Shown here one piece after another: positions 54,623-64,000 of a stretch of 64,000 nt of DNA. The notes under the pieces are model-generated. The model had not been told where the DNA came from, searched no databases, and saw nothing but the letters and a program-made list of their open reading frames with translations. Numbering within the stretch: position 1 is the stretch's first letter; every line of letters starts with the position of its first letter. Location of the stretch: the NCBI RefSeq assembly GCF_030409835.1, contig NZ_JAUFQO010000012.1, positions 186,001 to 250,000 on the forward strand, in the 5' to 3' direction. The position numbers were made by a program, and so were the translations under genes. This DNA comes from Lutimonas halocynthiae (GTDB taxonomy: Bacteria > Bacteroidota > Bacteroidia > Flavobacteriales > Flavobacteriaceae).

Positions 54623-55363
54623 TTAGCCCACTTCGTCAAAAGCGCCAACAGCAGCTCCGATAATTCCAGCTTCATTTTTGTTTTCTGCAGGAATCATTTT
54701 GGTTCGGATATCAATCTGATCTTGAAATCTATCGATCTTTTTACTTGCACCACCACCGATGATAAATAAATCTGGTGAAAGAATCAATTCGATATGTTGA
54801 AAGTATTTGTTTAGGCGTTTACCCCATTTTTGGTAGCTCAAGTCTTCCTTCTTTCTGATAGAATCAGCAGCATATTTTTCAAAAGGCTCTCCTTTATAAA
54901 CAACATGGCCCAACTCTGAATTAGGAATAAGCACGCCATTAAAAAACAATCCACTTCCAATTCCGGTTCCCAGGGTGATTACTGCAACAAGGCCGTCTTT
55001 TCCCTTACCTGCTCCAAAATGCATTTCAGCTTCCGCCGCAGCATCAGCATCATTAATCACTGTAAACTCAAGACCAGTAACACTTTTAAAAAGCTCATCA
55101 GCTTGAACTCCTTTCCAGTCTCTATGGAGATTTCCTCCACTAAGGCATTTGCCATGAAAAAGAGGCGTAGGAAAACCTGCGCCAACTTCACCTTTCCAAT
55201 TAAAATGATCTACAATTTGATGAACGGTTTTAGCAACTTCTACAGGTAGTGCAGGCCGTGGAGTAGGGAGTCTGAATTTTTCAGTCTTTAATTCACCAGT
55301 TGTTGTGTCAACTATTGCTCCTTTAATACCGGTTCCACCAATATCGATACCTAAAATTTGCAT
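54623..55363 (-). CDS. ppgK: ROK-family polyphosphate glucokinase
   Basis: 246 residues from ATG 55363; a TTG-type upstream extension to 55390 is not needed. ROK/ASKHA motifs: [16 protein letters not shown] (phosphate 1), [16 protein letters not shown] (catalytic Asp), [16 protein letters not shown] (phosphate 2), and [13 protein letters not shown] (adenosine/phosphate). Length and the [20 protein letters not shown] segment fit polyphosphate glucokinases, which make glucose-6-phosphate from polyphosphate or ATP. It thus complements a PPi-type PFK nearby, both saving ATP. Confidence 0.88.
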   Translation of the reverse strand: MQILGIDIGGTGIKGAIVDTTTGELKTEKFRLPTPRPALPVEVAKTVHQIVDHFNWKGEVGAGFPTPLFHGKCLSGGNLHRDWKGVQADELFKSVTGLEFTVINDADAAAEAEMHFGAGKGKDGLVAVITLGTGIGSGLFFNGVLIPNSELGHVVYKGEPFEKYAADSIRKKEDLSYQKWGKRLNKYFQHIELILSPDLFIIGGGASKKIDRFQDQIDIRTKMIPAENKNEAGIIGAAVGAFDEVG

Positions 55364-55422
55364 AAAACAAGGCTTTTTAATGAATCTCAAACTTAAGAAT
55401 TATATTCTAAAATAAACAAAAA

Positions 55423-55447
55423 CAGCTCTGCGAATTTCGCAGAGCTG
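55423..55447 (-). terminator. terminator of the small outer-membrane protein gene
   Basis: CAGCTCTGCGA (55423-55433) pairs perfectly with TCGCAGAGCTG (55437-55447). On the minus strand it is followed by TTTTTGTTTATT. Confidence 0.9.
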
Positions 55448-55470
55448 CCTCAAATTATAGTATAGTAATC

Positions 55471-55914
55471 TTATAAGTGAATACCTACACCTAGACCTCC
55501 GGAAAAAGCGCTTCCGCCTCCGATTTCTAAGATCAGACCCCAAGTTTCATTAAATTTATACTCACCACCTGCGTGAATATTAAAACTGAAATTGTCATTA
55601 CCATCTATCACAAATCCGGCTCCTGCACCACCCCAAATATCCCAAGGTTCGGCTAATTTAAAGATTCTGTCAAAGTAATAATCGGCTCTGGCTCCTATGG
55701 CAAATTGTGAATCGTCTCCAAACCAGATTCTGGCTTCTGGAGATACTGTGATATCAGGATGAACCTGGAATTCATAAAAAGCCCCAAGGCTTGAATTATC
55801 GCCAAATTTAACAAAGGCATTCAAGGCATTTCCGTGATTTTCCTGCGCAGAAACGCTGCTCCCAATAGCAAAAAACAAAACAATCACTATTAAAAAAGTC
55901 TTCATATTTTTCAT
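55471..55914 (-). CDS. small outer-membrane beta-barrel-like protein
   Basis: 147 residues with a cleavable signal peptide (FAIGSSVSAQ). The mature part is a series of amphipathic strands with aromatic belts and Gly-rich turns (LGAFYEFQVHPDITVSPEARIWFG, partly quoted; AIGARADYYFDRIF; GGEYKFNETWGLILEIGGGSA), ending on GVGIHL. It resembles a six- to eight-stranded barrel. No close functional family recognised. It is transcribed alone and ends in a terminator. Confidence 0.75.
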   Translation of the reverse strand: MKNMKTFLIVIVLFFAIGSSVSAQENHGNALNAFVKFGDNSSLGAFYEFQVHPDITVSPEARIWFGDDSQFAIGARADYYFDRIFKLAEPWDIWGGAGAGFVIDGNDNFSFNIHAGGEYKFNETWGLILEIGGGSAFSGGLGVGIHL

Positions 55915-56116
55915 AATAAATTAATTTTTATACTCGGTAAATGTATTGAATTTTGTAATAATTGAGGTATGAAAAAATAGAATATTTTGGTAGCATATTC
56001 TTCGCAAATTTTAAAGAACAATGCGCCCTATTAGTACCTCTCAAAGATTAATGAATCTTCGGAGTGCAAGTCAGAATTTACCAAATACAGGAGAACAGGA
56101 TTAGCAGGAAAAAACT

Positions 56117-56551
56117 TCAAAAAATAAAAGGGAACAATCTGTAGGATTTTTCTTTGTACTCATTATAACTCGAACCGAATTTTTGAGATAAATATTTTTC
56201 TTCAAGTATTATTTTATAAAGTAATACGATGATTAAAATGACAAAAACAGATATGTGAACAATATCCAAGGTTTGAAATACCGTCGCTCCAAAAAAGAGA
56301 ATCAAACCAGAATACATAGGATTTCTGAGCACTTTATATGGTCCTTTTGTAATGAGTCGGGCCTCTTTTTTTACTTCAGGCTGTATGTTGAAGCGGCCAA
56401 TTCCCATCACAAATACTGACCACAATGCCAGGGAAAGCCCTATCATTTGTATGATCAAAAAAATACCGTTCCCCAGATTTTTTGTAAATAAAACGAGATA
56501 GAGCAGGCAAGAGAATTGAATAATTACTAACAGTTTTGATAGGCTAGACAT
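56117..56551 (-). CDS. isoprenylcysteine-carboxyl-methyltransferase-like membrane protein
   Basis: 144 residues from Met at 56551 (154 if ATG 56581 is used; the first ten residues of that longer form look unnatural). Four or five membrane helices. The family signature is RLITKGPYKVLRNPMYSGLILFFG, quoted in part as KGPYKVLRNPMYSG, then EEKYLSQKFGSSYNEYKEK near the C-terminus. Relatives use S-adenosylmethionine to methylate prenylated peptides or lipids in membranes. Divergent from the porin gene, so it shares the regulatory region at 56.6 kb. Confidence 0.82.
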   Translation of the reverse strand: MSSLSKLLVIIQFSCLLYLVLFTKNLGNGIFLIIQMIGLSLALWSVFVMGIGRFNIQPEVKKEARLITKGPYKVLRNPMYSGLILFFGATVFQTLDIVHISVFVILIIVLLYKIILEEKYLSQKFGSSYNEYKEKSYRLFPFIF

Positions 56552-56619
56552 GGGGTAAATATACATATAAATCAGGATCATTTTCAGTCTGAAAGGTATA
56601 TAAACATGACATTTGTCAT

Positions 56620-56644
56620 CTTATTTAAAATTATTCTAAATAAG
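56620..56644. promoter_or_regulatory. Fur-like inverted repeat upstream of the porin promoter
   Basis: CTTATTTA (56620-56627) and TAAATAAG (56637-56644) form an inverted repeat around a 9-base AT-rich centre ending ATTC. The whole resembles an AT-rich Fur box. The half TCTAAATAAG recurs at 56705-56714. It ends two bases before the -33 element. Confidence 0.5.
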
Positions 56645-56646
56645 CC

Positions 56647-56677
56647 TTTGCCGATTAAATATTTCCCTTTACATTTG
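56647..56677 (+). promoter_or_regulatory. promoter of the porin/FMN-binding cluster
   Basis: TTTG (56647-56650) and TACATTTG (56670-56677) stand exactly 19 bases apart, a full match to the Bacteroidota consensus TTTG-N19-TAnnTTTG. Transcription would start near 56683, giving a leader of about 50 bases. Confidence 0.8.
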
Positions 56678-56679
56678 CC

Positions 56680-56693
56680 TTAGATATATCTAA
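56680..56693. promoter_or_regulatory. palindrome at the predicted transcription start
   Basis: TTAGATATATCTAA is a perfect 14-bp palindrome placed over the predicted +1, the usual position for a repressor. It resembles iron- or manganese-regulator half-site patterns (TTAG/CTAA) but no regulator can be named. Confidence 0.5.
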
Positions 56694-56734
56694 TTTATAA
56701 TTAATCTAAATAAGAATAAGTTAAATTTTACCGA

Positions 56735-57883
56735 ATGAAATTCAAATTATTAGTTGCTTTTGTACTGTTAACATTTGCGACTTATGCACAACAGGATAGT
56801 CAACAAGACTCGCTTAGAGTTTTAAATAGATTAGGATATAATAACCCAAGTAAATTAACTCTCGGGGGATACGCACAAATAGATTATAACGAACCAGATG
56901 GTGCAGCACCTGGGAAGTTAGATGTTCATCGACTCGTATTGCTTTTTGGTTACAAATTCAGTGATAAAGTAAGTTTTTTAACAGAAATTGAGCTTGAACA
57001 TGTGAAAGAGGTTTATGTTGAACAGGCTTTTGTGAACTACAGTTTTAGTACTGCATTTAATGTGCGTGGTGGATTGATGTTAGTACCAATGGGTTATGTT
57101 AACGAATACCATGAACCACCTGTTTTTTATGGTGTTGAACGACCAGGTCTTGATAAGTATATCGTTCCTACAACTTGGCGAGAGCTGGGAATTGGAGCAA
57201 CAGGTAACTTACAAAATGCCTCATTAAAGTATCAGGCTTATATTTTTAACGGATTTATCTCATATAAAGATGGAGAAGGAACACTGAGAGGTGTTGATGG
57301 ATTGAGAAAAGGACGTCAAAAAGGGGCAGAATCAGTGATTCACAACCCTAACCTTTCTATAAAACTTGATTATTACGGTATACTAGGCTTAAAAGTTGGT
57401 GTAGCAGGATACTTTGGTGAGACCCAATCAGATGACCCAAGCGTTGAAGGTTCAACAGTTGGTGTTACTATGCTAGGATTGAATGCTTCTTACAACTACA
57501 GAAACTTAGGATTTAGAGGTCAATTTATTTATACAAGTTTATCTGGTACAGAAGATTATAACAATTTAACGGGAAAGGACCTGGGATCTGAGTTAAACGG
57601 ATTATACGTAGAAGCAGCATATAATTTTTTACCGCTTATAAGCAAGAAATCAACAAAGGCTTTAAACATTTTTTCTCGTTATGAAATGTATGATACACAT
57701 GCCGCCACTGAAGGTGATTTAGAGCGGAATGCTGCCTTTGACAGAAATAATATAACCTTAGGACTTGATTTTAAAATTGCCCCGGGTGTTGCGATAAAAA
57801 CCGATTATCAATGGTTTAACGATGCTGTTGAAGGATCTAATCCAGATAACATGTTTAATGCCGGAATCGGTGTAATGTTCTAA
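56735..57883 (+). CDS. outer-membrane porin
   Basis: 382 residues with a cleavable signal peptide ending FATYAQ. Mature strands match porins of the phosphate-selective O/P type: KLTLGGYAQIDYNE, KLDVHRLVLLFGYKFSDKVSFLTEIELEHV, quoted in part as KLDVHRLVLLFGYKF, and AFNVRGGLMLVPMGYVNEYHEP; it ends GIGVMF. It would pass small solutes through the outer membrane. The strong promoter with Fur-like sites, and the flavoprotein gene 50 bases downstream, suggest a metal-related rather than phosphate role. Substrate unknown. Confidence 0.87.
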   Translation: MKFKLLVAFVLLTFATYAQQDSQQDSLRVLNRLGYNNPSKLTLGGYAQIDYNEPDGAAPGKLDVHRLVLLFGYKFSDKVSFLTEIELEHVKEVYVEQAFVNYSFSTAFNVRGGLMLVPMGYVNEYHEPPVFYGVERPGLDKYIVPTTWRELGIGATGNLQNASLKYQAYIFNGFISYKDGEGTLRGVDGLRKGRQKGAESVIHNPNLSIKLDYYGILGLKVGVAGYFGETQSDDPSVEGSTVGVTMLGLNASYNYRNLGFRGQFIYTSLSGTEDYNNLTGKDLGSELNGLYVEAAYNFLPLISKKSTKALNIFSRYEMYDTHAATEGDLERNAAFDRNNITLGLDFKIAPGVAIKTDYQWFNDAVEGSNPDNMFNAGIGVMF

Positions 57884-57933
57884 AAATACTATCTTTGCGC
57901 TTTCTTCCAAATTAGGGGAGAAGCGCATTTTAT

Positions 57934-58446
57934 ATGAAGCTTTTTATTTACATACTGACAATTATTAGTTTGCTGTCACCAGCTGACATTCCAAAAAACT
58001 ATCTCAAAAAGATAGATAAGGAAGTGTTAATGGTGTTTGACATTAAGGCCTATGACAAAATGCCCATGATTATTGAAGCATCCGTATTAAGTCAAATGAG
58101 TAATGATTTTGATGCAGATGGGTTTTTTAAGATCATCGATGGTGAAAACCATATTGGATATTTTTATTTTGGTAAAGCACCTAGTAAGGCTGATGATTTT
58201 GACTATGTGGTGATTTTTGATGAAGCACTAATTATTAAGAAAATAAAAATACTGGCCTATCGTGAAGATTATGGGGGAGAAATTAGCAGCAAGCGATGGT
58301 TAAGGCAGTTTGATGGCACTGACAGGGAAACTACATTAAAATATGGAAAAGACATCATAGGGATCTCAGGTGCAACCATTTCTGCCGTATCGATGTGCAA
58401 AGAAGTTAACTGCCTTTTAAAGGATCTTTCAAAATTACCCTTATAA
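57934..58446 (+). CDS. exported FMN-binding (flavinylated) protein
   Basis: 170 residues with a hydrophobic N-terminus (FIYILTIISLLS) that should export it. The FMN_bind domain ends with DIIGISGATISAVS: in this family ApbE attaches FMN covalently to the Thr of SGAT, here Thr148. It would be a small electron carrier outside the cytoplasm. It is co-directional with the porin 50 bases upstream and the four-helix membrane protein eight bases downstream. No apbE lies in the window. The electron donor and acceptor are unknown; ferric reduction is a guess from the promoter. Confidence 0.85.
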   Translation: MKLFIYILTIISLLSPADIPKNYLKKIDKEVLMVFDIKAYDKMPMIIEASVLSQMSNDFDADGFFKIIDGENHIGYFYFGKAPSKADDFDYVVIFDEALIIKKIKILAYREDYGGEISSKRWLRQFDGTDRETTLKYGKDIIGISGATISAVSMCKEVNCLLKDLSKLPL

Positions 58447-58454
58447 TTTTAGAT

Positions 58455-58973
58455 ATGGATTTGAGAGGTACTATTGGTCAGATGTCTTTACAATTTAGAA
58501 TTTTTGTGATCTGCTTTGTGCTCTTGCTCAATGTTGGGTTTTTTACAGGCTTTAATTTCGTCCGGGTAACCACTTCACTTAATGCAGAGGGTATTGAACA
58601 AAATTACCTCGGCAATGAAGAAGATGAAGAAGCCGAAATCATGCATTTTAAAAAATCAGAACAAGAAGTATTAACCCTTGTGCATAACCATATTTTGTCA
58701 TTATCCTTAATTTTCTTTGTGCTTGGGGTGTTACTATATATGACCAAGGTGAACTCAAAAACGAAGGCCTTCTTAATGTTTGAGCCTTTTGTTTCGTTGT
58801 TGTTAACTTTTGGAGGGATTTATATATTATGGAAAGGGCTGACCTGGTTCAAGTACGTTATTATGATCTCAGGGAGCTTGATGGTTTTCTCTTTGCTTTT
58901 AATGAGTGTGCTCATTATTAAGGATTGCCTTATCCCTTTAAAAGAAAAAGGTTCTCAAGAGAAAATGCTTTAA
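58455..58973 (+). CDS. four-helix membrane protein of unknown function
   Basis: 172 residues, not assigned to a family. Helices are predicted near 15-35, 77-97, 104-125 and 131-155. The 40-residue loop after helix 1 is acidic (GNEEDEEAEIMHF) and helix 2 begins with His77-x-His79 (VHNHILSLSL); His64 is nearby. Such histidines could bind haem or metal. It starts eight bases after the FMN-binding gene and is probably its membrane partner, passing electrons to or from it. Before any of this is known it is best called a hypothetical membrane protein. Confidence 0.8.
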   Translation: MDLRGTIGQMSLQFRIFVICFVLLLNVGFFTGFNFVRVTTSLNAEGIEQNYLGNEEDEEAEIMHFKKSEQEVLTLVHNHILSLSLIFFVLGVLLYMTKVNSKTKAFLMFEPFVSLLLTFGGIYILWKGLTWFKYVIMISGSLMVFSLLLMSVLIIKDCLIPLKEKGSQEKML

Positions 58974-59008
58974 TTGATCTTTGGTTTTTTCTATCCAATT
59001 TAAAGTCG

Positions 59009-59016
59009 TAAATTTG
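59009..59016 (+). promoter_or_regulatory. -7 promoter element of guaB
   Basis: TAAATTTG is an exact TAnnTTTG match, placing transcription start about 20 bases before ATG 59044. The nearest TTTG upstream (58980-58983) is 25 bases away, longer than usual. Confidence 0.5.
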
Positions 59017-59034
59017 CACGCAATTAAATTCTAA

Positions 59035-60510
<1,476 letters not shown>

Positions 60511-60558
60511 TAACAAAAATACTTGAGCGGTATTTTATATCGCAACAAGACAAAATGT

Positions 60559-60606
60559 AAAAAGGTTGAAAGTTTGATCTCAATGAGCTCACTTTCAACC
60601 TTTTTT
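60559..60606. terminator. bidirectional terminator between guaB and the helicase gene
   Basis: AAAAAGGTTGAAAGT (60559-60573) pairs with ACTTTCAACCTTTTT (60591-60605) over a 17-base loop; T-runs follow on both strands. Confidence 0.9.
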
Positions 60607-60636
60607 GTTGATATATTCTATGCAATGGGTTTGGTA

Positions 60637-62376
60637 TTAACGCCTTTTACGTCTACCACCACTTTCAGCTGGACTTTTTCTTCTTGGTTTGTAATCATCA
60701 TTTTTCTTAAATTTCGAATCTTTTCTACCAAATCCACCTTTATCAGACGATCGACGTCTTCCGCCTCCGCCTCCTTTAGGCTTAGAAGTTACTTCAACAA
60801 TAACGCTTCTATCATTGAAATCTGCACCATTCATTTTTTCTAAAACATCAGGTGAAAAATTCTTGTCTATTTCGAAAAATGAGAAACTCTTTAAAATTTC
60901 AATTTGACCTATCTCTACGTCTCTTTTTCTTAAACACTCATTAATAAAACCAATTAAACGGGCAGGAGTAAGGTTGTCCATTTTCCCTTGGTTGATATAA
61001 AAACGAGTTAATGACTCATCTCCAGATCTTCTTCTGTCATTAGGAGCGTCACTGTTATTTAAATCTCTAGCATCTTTATAGTAAGAAAGGAACTGGTTAA
61101 ATTCAATAGAGACAAATTTTTTGATCAATTCTTCCCTGTCAAGTTCATGAAGTTTTTCATAGATATCCGGAAGGTAATCCTTTATATCCTTTTCATTAAC
61201 TTCAATATCATGGATCTTATCGATCAATTTATACAATTGCACCTCACAGATCTCTTTTCCGTTAGGAACCTGTTTCTGAACAAATTGCTTCTGAATTTTT
61301 CTTTCTATTGGTTTAAGTTTATTGCGTTCTTTACTTGTAATGATCGCGACTGAAATACCTTTTTTTCCAGCTCTCCCGGTTCTTCCACTTCTATGTGTGT
61401 AGTTTTCAGTCTGATCAGGTAATTTGTAATTGATTACATGCGTCAGGTCATTTACATCCAAACCTCTGGCTGCAACATCTGTTGCAACAAGAATTTGAAG
61501 GTGCTTAGTTCTGAATTTCTGCATAACCAAGTCACGTTGCGCCTGAGATAGATCACCGTGTAATGCATCAGCACTATATCCGTCATCGATCAGTTTTTCA
61601 GCAATTTCTTTTGTTTCTCTTCTTGTTCTACAGAAAACGATAGAGTAAATATCAGGATTTACATCAGCAATTCTTTTTAAAGCAGGGTAACGATTTCTAT
61701 CTGTCACCTGAAAAAATTCATGCTCAACGCTATCAGCTCCAACATTTTTTTGGCCTGCTGACATTTCAATAGGCTTGTTCATATAGTTTCTTGCTATGGC
61801 TTCAACCTCTCTAGGGAAGGTAGCAGAAAACAATAATGTTTGTTTTGTTTTAGGGGTGCTTTCAAGAATCTTATCCAATTCTTCTTTGAAACCCATGTTA
61901 AGCATTTCATCAGCCTCATCTAAGACCAACCACTGAATACTTTCTAAGTTTAAAACCCTTCTTTTGATCAAATCTAAGGTTCTTCCGGGCGTACCCACAA
62001 CAATATGTACACCTCTTTTTAAAGGCCTGATTTGCTCTTCAATATTGGCACCTCCATAAACCGCAATAGTTTTTAGACTGTTTATGTTTTTAGAAAATTC
62101 ATTGACATTTTTTGCGATCTGAATCGCCAGTTCTCTTGTAGGAGAAAGGATGATAGCCTGAGTGTTTTTGTTTGAAGTATCAATTTGCTCAAGAATTGGT
62201 AAACTAAATGCAGCAGTTTTACCGGTTCCTGTTTGGGCAAAAGCTTTTAAATCATCTTTTGAACCTAAAATTTGTGGAATGGCTAACTTCTGAATTTCTG
62301 TGGGTTGTTCATAACCTAATTCGATTAATGAATCAACAATTGCCTGGCTCAAGCCAAGCTCTTTAAATATCGACAT
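60637..62376 (-). CDS. DEAD-box RNA helicase with DbpA-type RNA-binding domain
   Basis: 579 residues from ATG 62376; an upstream in-frame stretch to 62457 covers regulatory sequence and is rejected. Helicase motifs: Q motif (QPTEIQKLAIPQIL), Walker A AQTGTGKT 47-54, PTRELA, DEAD 153-156, SAT, then ATDVAARGLDV and HRSGRTGRAG. A DbpA-like RNA-recognition domain lies near 485-555 (RFYINQGKMDNLTPARLIG), and the tail is Gly/Arg/Lys-rich (GGGGRRRSS, RRKSPAESGGRRKRR). It resembles DeaD/CsdA helicases in ribosome assembly and cold adaptation. Its leader holds three evenly spaced TTTGCAAA motifs. Confidence 0.95.
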   Translation of the reverse strand: MSIFKELGLSQAIVDSLIELGYEQPTEIQKLAIPQILGSKDDLKAFAQTGTGKTAAFSLPILEQIDTSNKNTQAIILSPTRELAIQIAKNVNEFSKNINSLKTIAVYGGANIEEQIRPLKRGVHIVVGTPGRTLDLIKRRVLNLESIQWLVLDEADEMLNMGFKEELDKILESTPKTKQTLLFSATFPREVEAIARNYMNKPIEMSAGQKNVGADSVEHEFFQVTDRNRYPALKRIADVNPDIYSIVFCRTRRETKEIAEKLIDDGYSADALHGDLSQAQRDLVMQKFRTKHLQILVATDVAARGLDVNDLTHVINYKLPDQTENYTHRSGRTGRAGKKGISVAIITSKERNKLKPIERKIQKQFVQKQVPNGKEICEVQLYKLIDKIHDIEVNEKDIKDYLPDIYEKLHELDREELIKKFVSIEFNQFLSYYKDARDLNNSDAPNDRRRSGDESLTRFYINQGKMDNLTPARLIGFINECLRKRDVEIGQIEILKSFSFFEIDKNFSPDVLEKMNGADFNDRSVIVEVTSKPKGGGGGRRRSSDKGGFGRKDSKFKKNDDYKPRRKSPAESGGRRKRR

Positions 62377-62384
62377 ATATTTTA

Positions 62385-62458
62385 TTTGCAAAACTTTATC
62401 TATTTGTAAAGCTCTGGTTTGCAAATAAATAGTCCGTTTTATGTTAAGAGTTTGCAAA
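62385..62458 (-). promoter_or_regulatory. three TTTGCAAA palindromes at exact 33-bp spacing, plus -7 element
   Basis: TTTGCAAA occurs at 62385-62392, 62418-62425 and 62451-62458. The last overlaps a perfect -7 element on the minus strand (TATTTTTG, 62462-62455), so two copies lie in the helicase mRNA leader and one at the promoter. The bases between are unrelated. Confidence 0.5.
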
Positions 62459-62490
62459 AATAAGACTAATTTACTGAAGTATGCTATAAA

Positions 62491-63927
62491 TTAGTGTTTA
62501 TTAATGCTTTTCAAATAGTAGTTTAGGTTACTGTCAAGGAAGAACACATAGCCATTTTCAACCTTTCCTTCATTATTGACAATTATAGTTCTTGCCATAT
62601 CACCTTCATACCAATCATAAGATTCAGAATCTTTGGCTAGTTTAAACTGACTGCCTTCAGGTAGTTTTTTTGAGCTAACAAATTTTTTCCATTCTTCATC
62701 AGTTTTGTTTCTTTCTATGCCGATAAAAACAACTTCAGGGTGGTGCTTTTCTAAATAATGGAGCTTTTCTTTTAATAACTCTATTCTTCCTAATTCTGTA
62801 GGCCAGAAATAGATCACTGCATTTGAATCCTTGATCAGTTTATTGATTTCAACTTCAGAATTATCTACGCCATAAGCGGTAAGGGTTGGAAAATCCTCTC
62901 CGCAAGCAATCTTTTCTTTTTGGGCAATGGATTTTTTTAATTCTGCTTTATATGCTTCATCACTGCAATTTTCAAAGAAATAGGCATATACTTTATCAGT
63001 TTCTTCTTTTGAGAGGTTTTTATTCGATAAAGAGCCCCAAACACCTTTGGCCAAAAGAGAATTTTTAAAATCTTCAACATGAATCCTGTTATCAACCACT
63101 TTCATGAATTCGAGTTCAAAGATCCTGTTCTCCGGATCTTTCATTTTCTCATCATGGGCCAGGTTATATAAAAAATTATTAATAAAGGCCAAGTTCCAAC
63201 TATAATCCAATAAGGATTCGTCATTGAGTTCTATCAATTTTCTGTAGTCATAAAAATCATCACTAAGCTCAGGAGCTTTATCAAGACCCAAGGCTTTTTT
63301 ATGGTTGTATGCATATCTTTCTTTATAAAAAAAGAAGGGAACATAAATACCCGTTTTCACCAATTTATCAAAAAATTCAGAAGGTGCCTCTTCTTCATTA
63401 GATAGAAAGTGGTTATATGCTTCGAGTTCTTTTTTAATGCCTTGGTCAATCACTTCCGAAAATTCGGCTTCATTTAGTTTATAATTGTGCTTGAAATCTT
63501 TTTCAACTTTTTCTTGTTCCAGATATAGATTAATCAAATAATTATTTTTTGCACTTCCCTTACCACTAAAGATTAATGATTCATCAAAATCCCAGGTATT
63601 TAGATACAAGAGAAGACTGTCTTTAGGTTCAAGGTATAAGTATTGAAATTCTGCTCCGTGTTTAAATGTATATAGACCGAGCTCAAGGGAGTCAATTTTA
63701 AAAGAAAATTTGTGATGATCATTGATTTTGGCAGAATCAAGTATTTTCTTGCCTTTGGTCAAATACACAAATTTATCTTTCGGGTTTTTAATTTTACCAG
63801 CAAAATAAGTATATCCCTTTTCCTCCTTGTTGTCACAACTGGAAAAAGTGAATAGTAAGAAAAGCAGCGAAAGCAATGAGATAGGCTGCGAAAAGTAACT
63901 TTTTTTCAAATAAATTATTTTAGACAT
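62491..63927 (-). CDS. thioredoxin-fold (TlpA-like) lipoprotein lacking the CxxC motif
   Basis: 478 residues from ATG 63927 (TTG 63936 is three codons earlier). Lipoprotein signal LLFTFSSC (Cys31) followed by DNKEEK. Residues about 38-140 look like the DUF4369-type beta domain of Bacteroidota TlpA proteins (YTYFAGKIKNPKDKFVYL). A helical middle precedes a C-terminal thioredoxin-like fold from about 350. Where TlpA proteins have FWATWCxxC, this one reads YFWPTELGRIE, so the redox cysteines are absent. It may be a chaperone or binding protein rather than a reductase. Confidence 0.8.
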   Translation of the reverse strand: MSKIIYLKKSYFSQPISLLSLLFLLFTFSSCDNKEEKGYTYFAGKIKNPKDKFVYLTKGKKILDSAKINDHHKFSFKIDSLELGLYTFKHGAEFQYLYLEPKDSLLLYLNTWDFDESLIFSGKGSAKNNYLINLYLEQEKVEKDFKHNYKLNEAEFSEVIDQGIKKELEAYNHFLSNEEEAPSEFFDKLVKTGIYVPFFFYKERYAYNHKKALGLDKAPELSDDFYDYRKLIELNDESLLDYSWNLAFINNFLYNLAHDEKMKDPENRIFELEFMKVVDNRIHVEDFKNSLLAKGVWGSLSNKNLSKEETDKVYAYFFENCSDEAYKAELKKSIAQKEKIACGEDFPTLTAYGVDNSEVEINKLIKDSNAVIYFWPTELGRIELLKEKLHYLEKHHPEVVFIGIERNKTDEEWKKFVSSKKLPEGSQFKLAKDSESYDWYEGDMARTIIVNNEGKVENGYVFFLDSNLNYYLKSINKH

Positions 63928-64000
63928 GATAGACAAATGTACTAATATACCTCAGGTGCTCTTGTTAATGTGATGTTAAAAATTAGAGAGAAAAAGGTTA

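Overview
The window comes from a marine-type member of the Bacteroidota, most likely Flavobacteriia. The sequence shows AT-rich DNA, two SusC/SusD pairs, many lipoproteins whose Cys is followed by Lys/Ser and acidic residues, promoters of the TAnnTTTG type, almost no Shine-Dalgarno sites, a PspC/DUF2807 module and LytS/LytTR regulators. No rRNA, tRNA, transposase, integrase or CRISPR array was seen.

Layout. 0-3.3 kb: a DUF4870 remnant, PadR, PspC and DUF2807 envelope-stress-like module. 3.3-5.1 kb: a LytTR response regulator and LytS-type kinase. 5.2-21.4 kb: a carbohydrate locus with SusC, SusD, a giant FG-GAP/ASPIC lipoprotein, three DUF1080 lipoproteins, two Gfo/Idh/MocA oxidoreductases (one Tat-exported), a TIM-barrel isomerase-like lipoprotein and an AraC regulator; the set fits oxidise-then-cleave (3-keto-glycoside) chemistry. 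21.5-33.6 kb: a minus-strand operon of three further giant FG-GAP/ASPIC lipoproteins, a vanadium-haloperoxidase/PAP2-like lipoprotein and a GyrI-like protein. 33.9-35.9 kb: a histidine kinase/OmpR-type regulator pair. 36.0-44.6 kb: a compact fructan utilisation locus (GH32, MFS sugar porter, fructokinase, SusC, SusD) with a LacI-type operator. 45.0-49.9 kb: amino-sugar genes (NagB fused to a PIG-L domain, GH20, SMP-30-like). 50.1-55.4 kb: central carbon genes (ATP-type PFK, GAPDH, a second PFK with a PPi-type active site, HMG-CoA lyase, polyphosphate-glucokinase-like ROK kinase). 55.5-59.0 kb: a small barrel protein, a methyltransferase-like membrane protein, then a porin/FMN-binding/four-helix membrane protein cluster behind a very clear promoter flanked by operator-like palindromes. 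59.0-64 kb: IMP dehydrogenase, a DEAD-box helicase and a thioredoxin-fold lipoprotein without its cysteines.

How it works together: surface SusCD systems would import glycans; GH32, transporter and fructokinase deliver fructose-6-phosphate, the NagB fusion delivers the same intermediate from amino sugars, and both enter the glycolytic genes encoded alongside.

The least explained signals are (i) three long perfect hairpins at 15.6 and 53.6 kb built from interchangeable 7-8 bp words in an A-B-A pattern, (ii) the porin/flavoprotein/membrane protein cluster with a Fur-like box, and (iii) the tandem array of giant ASPIC proteins with a haloperoxidase-like partner. Functions are assigned by reading motifs only; no database search was possible.
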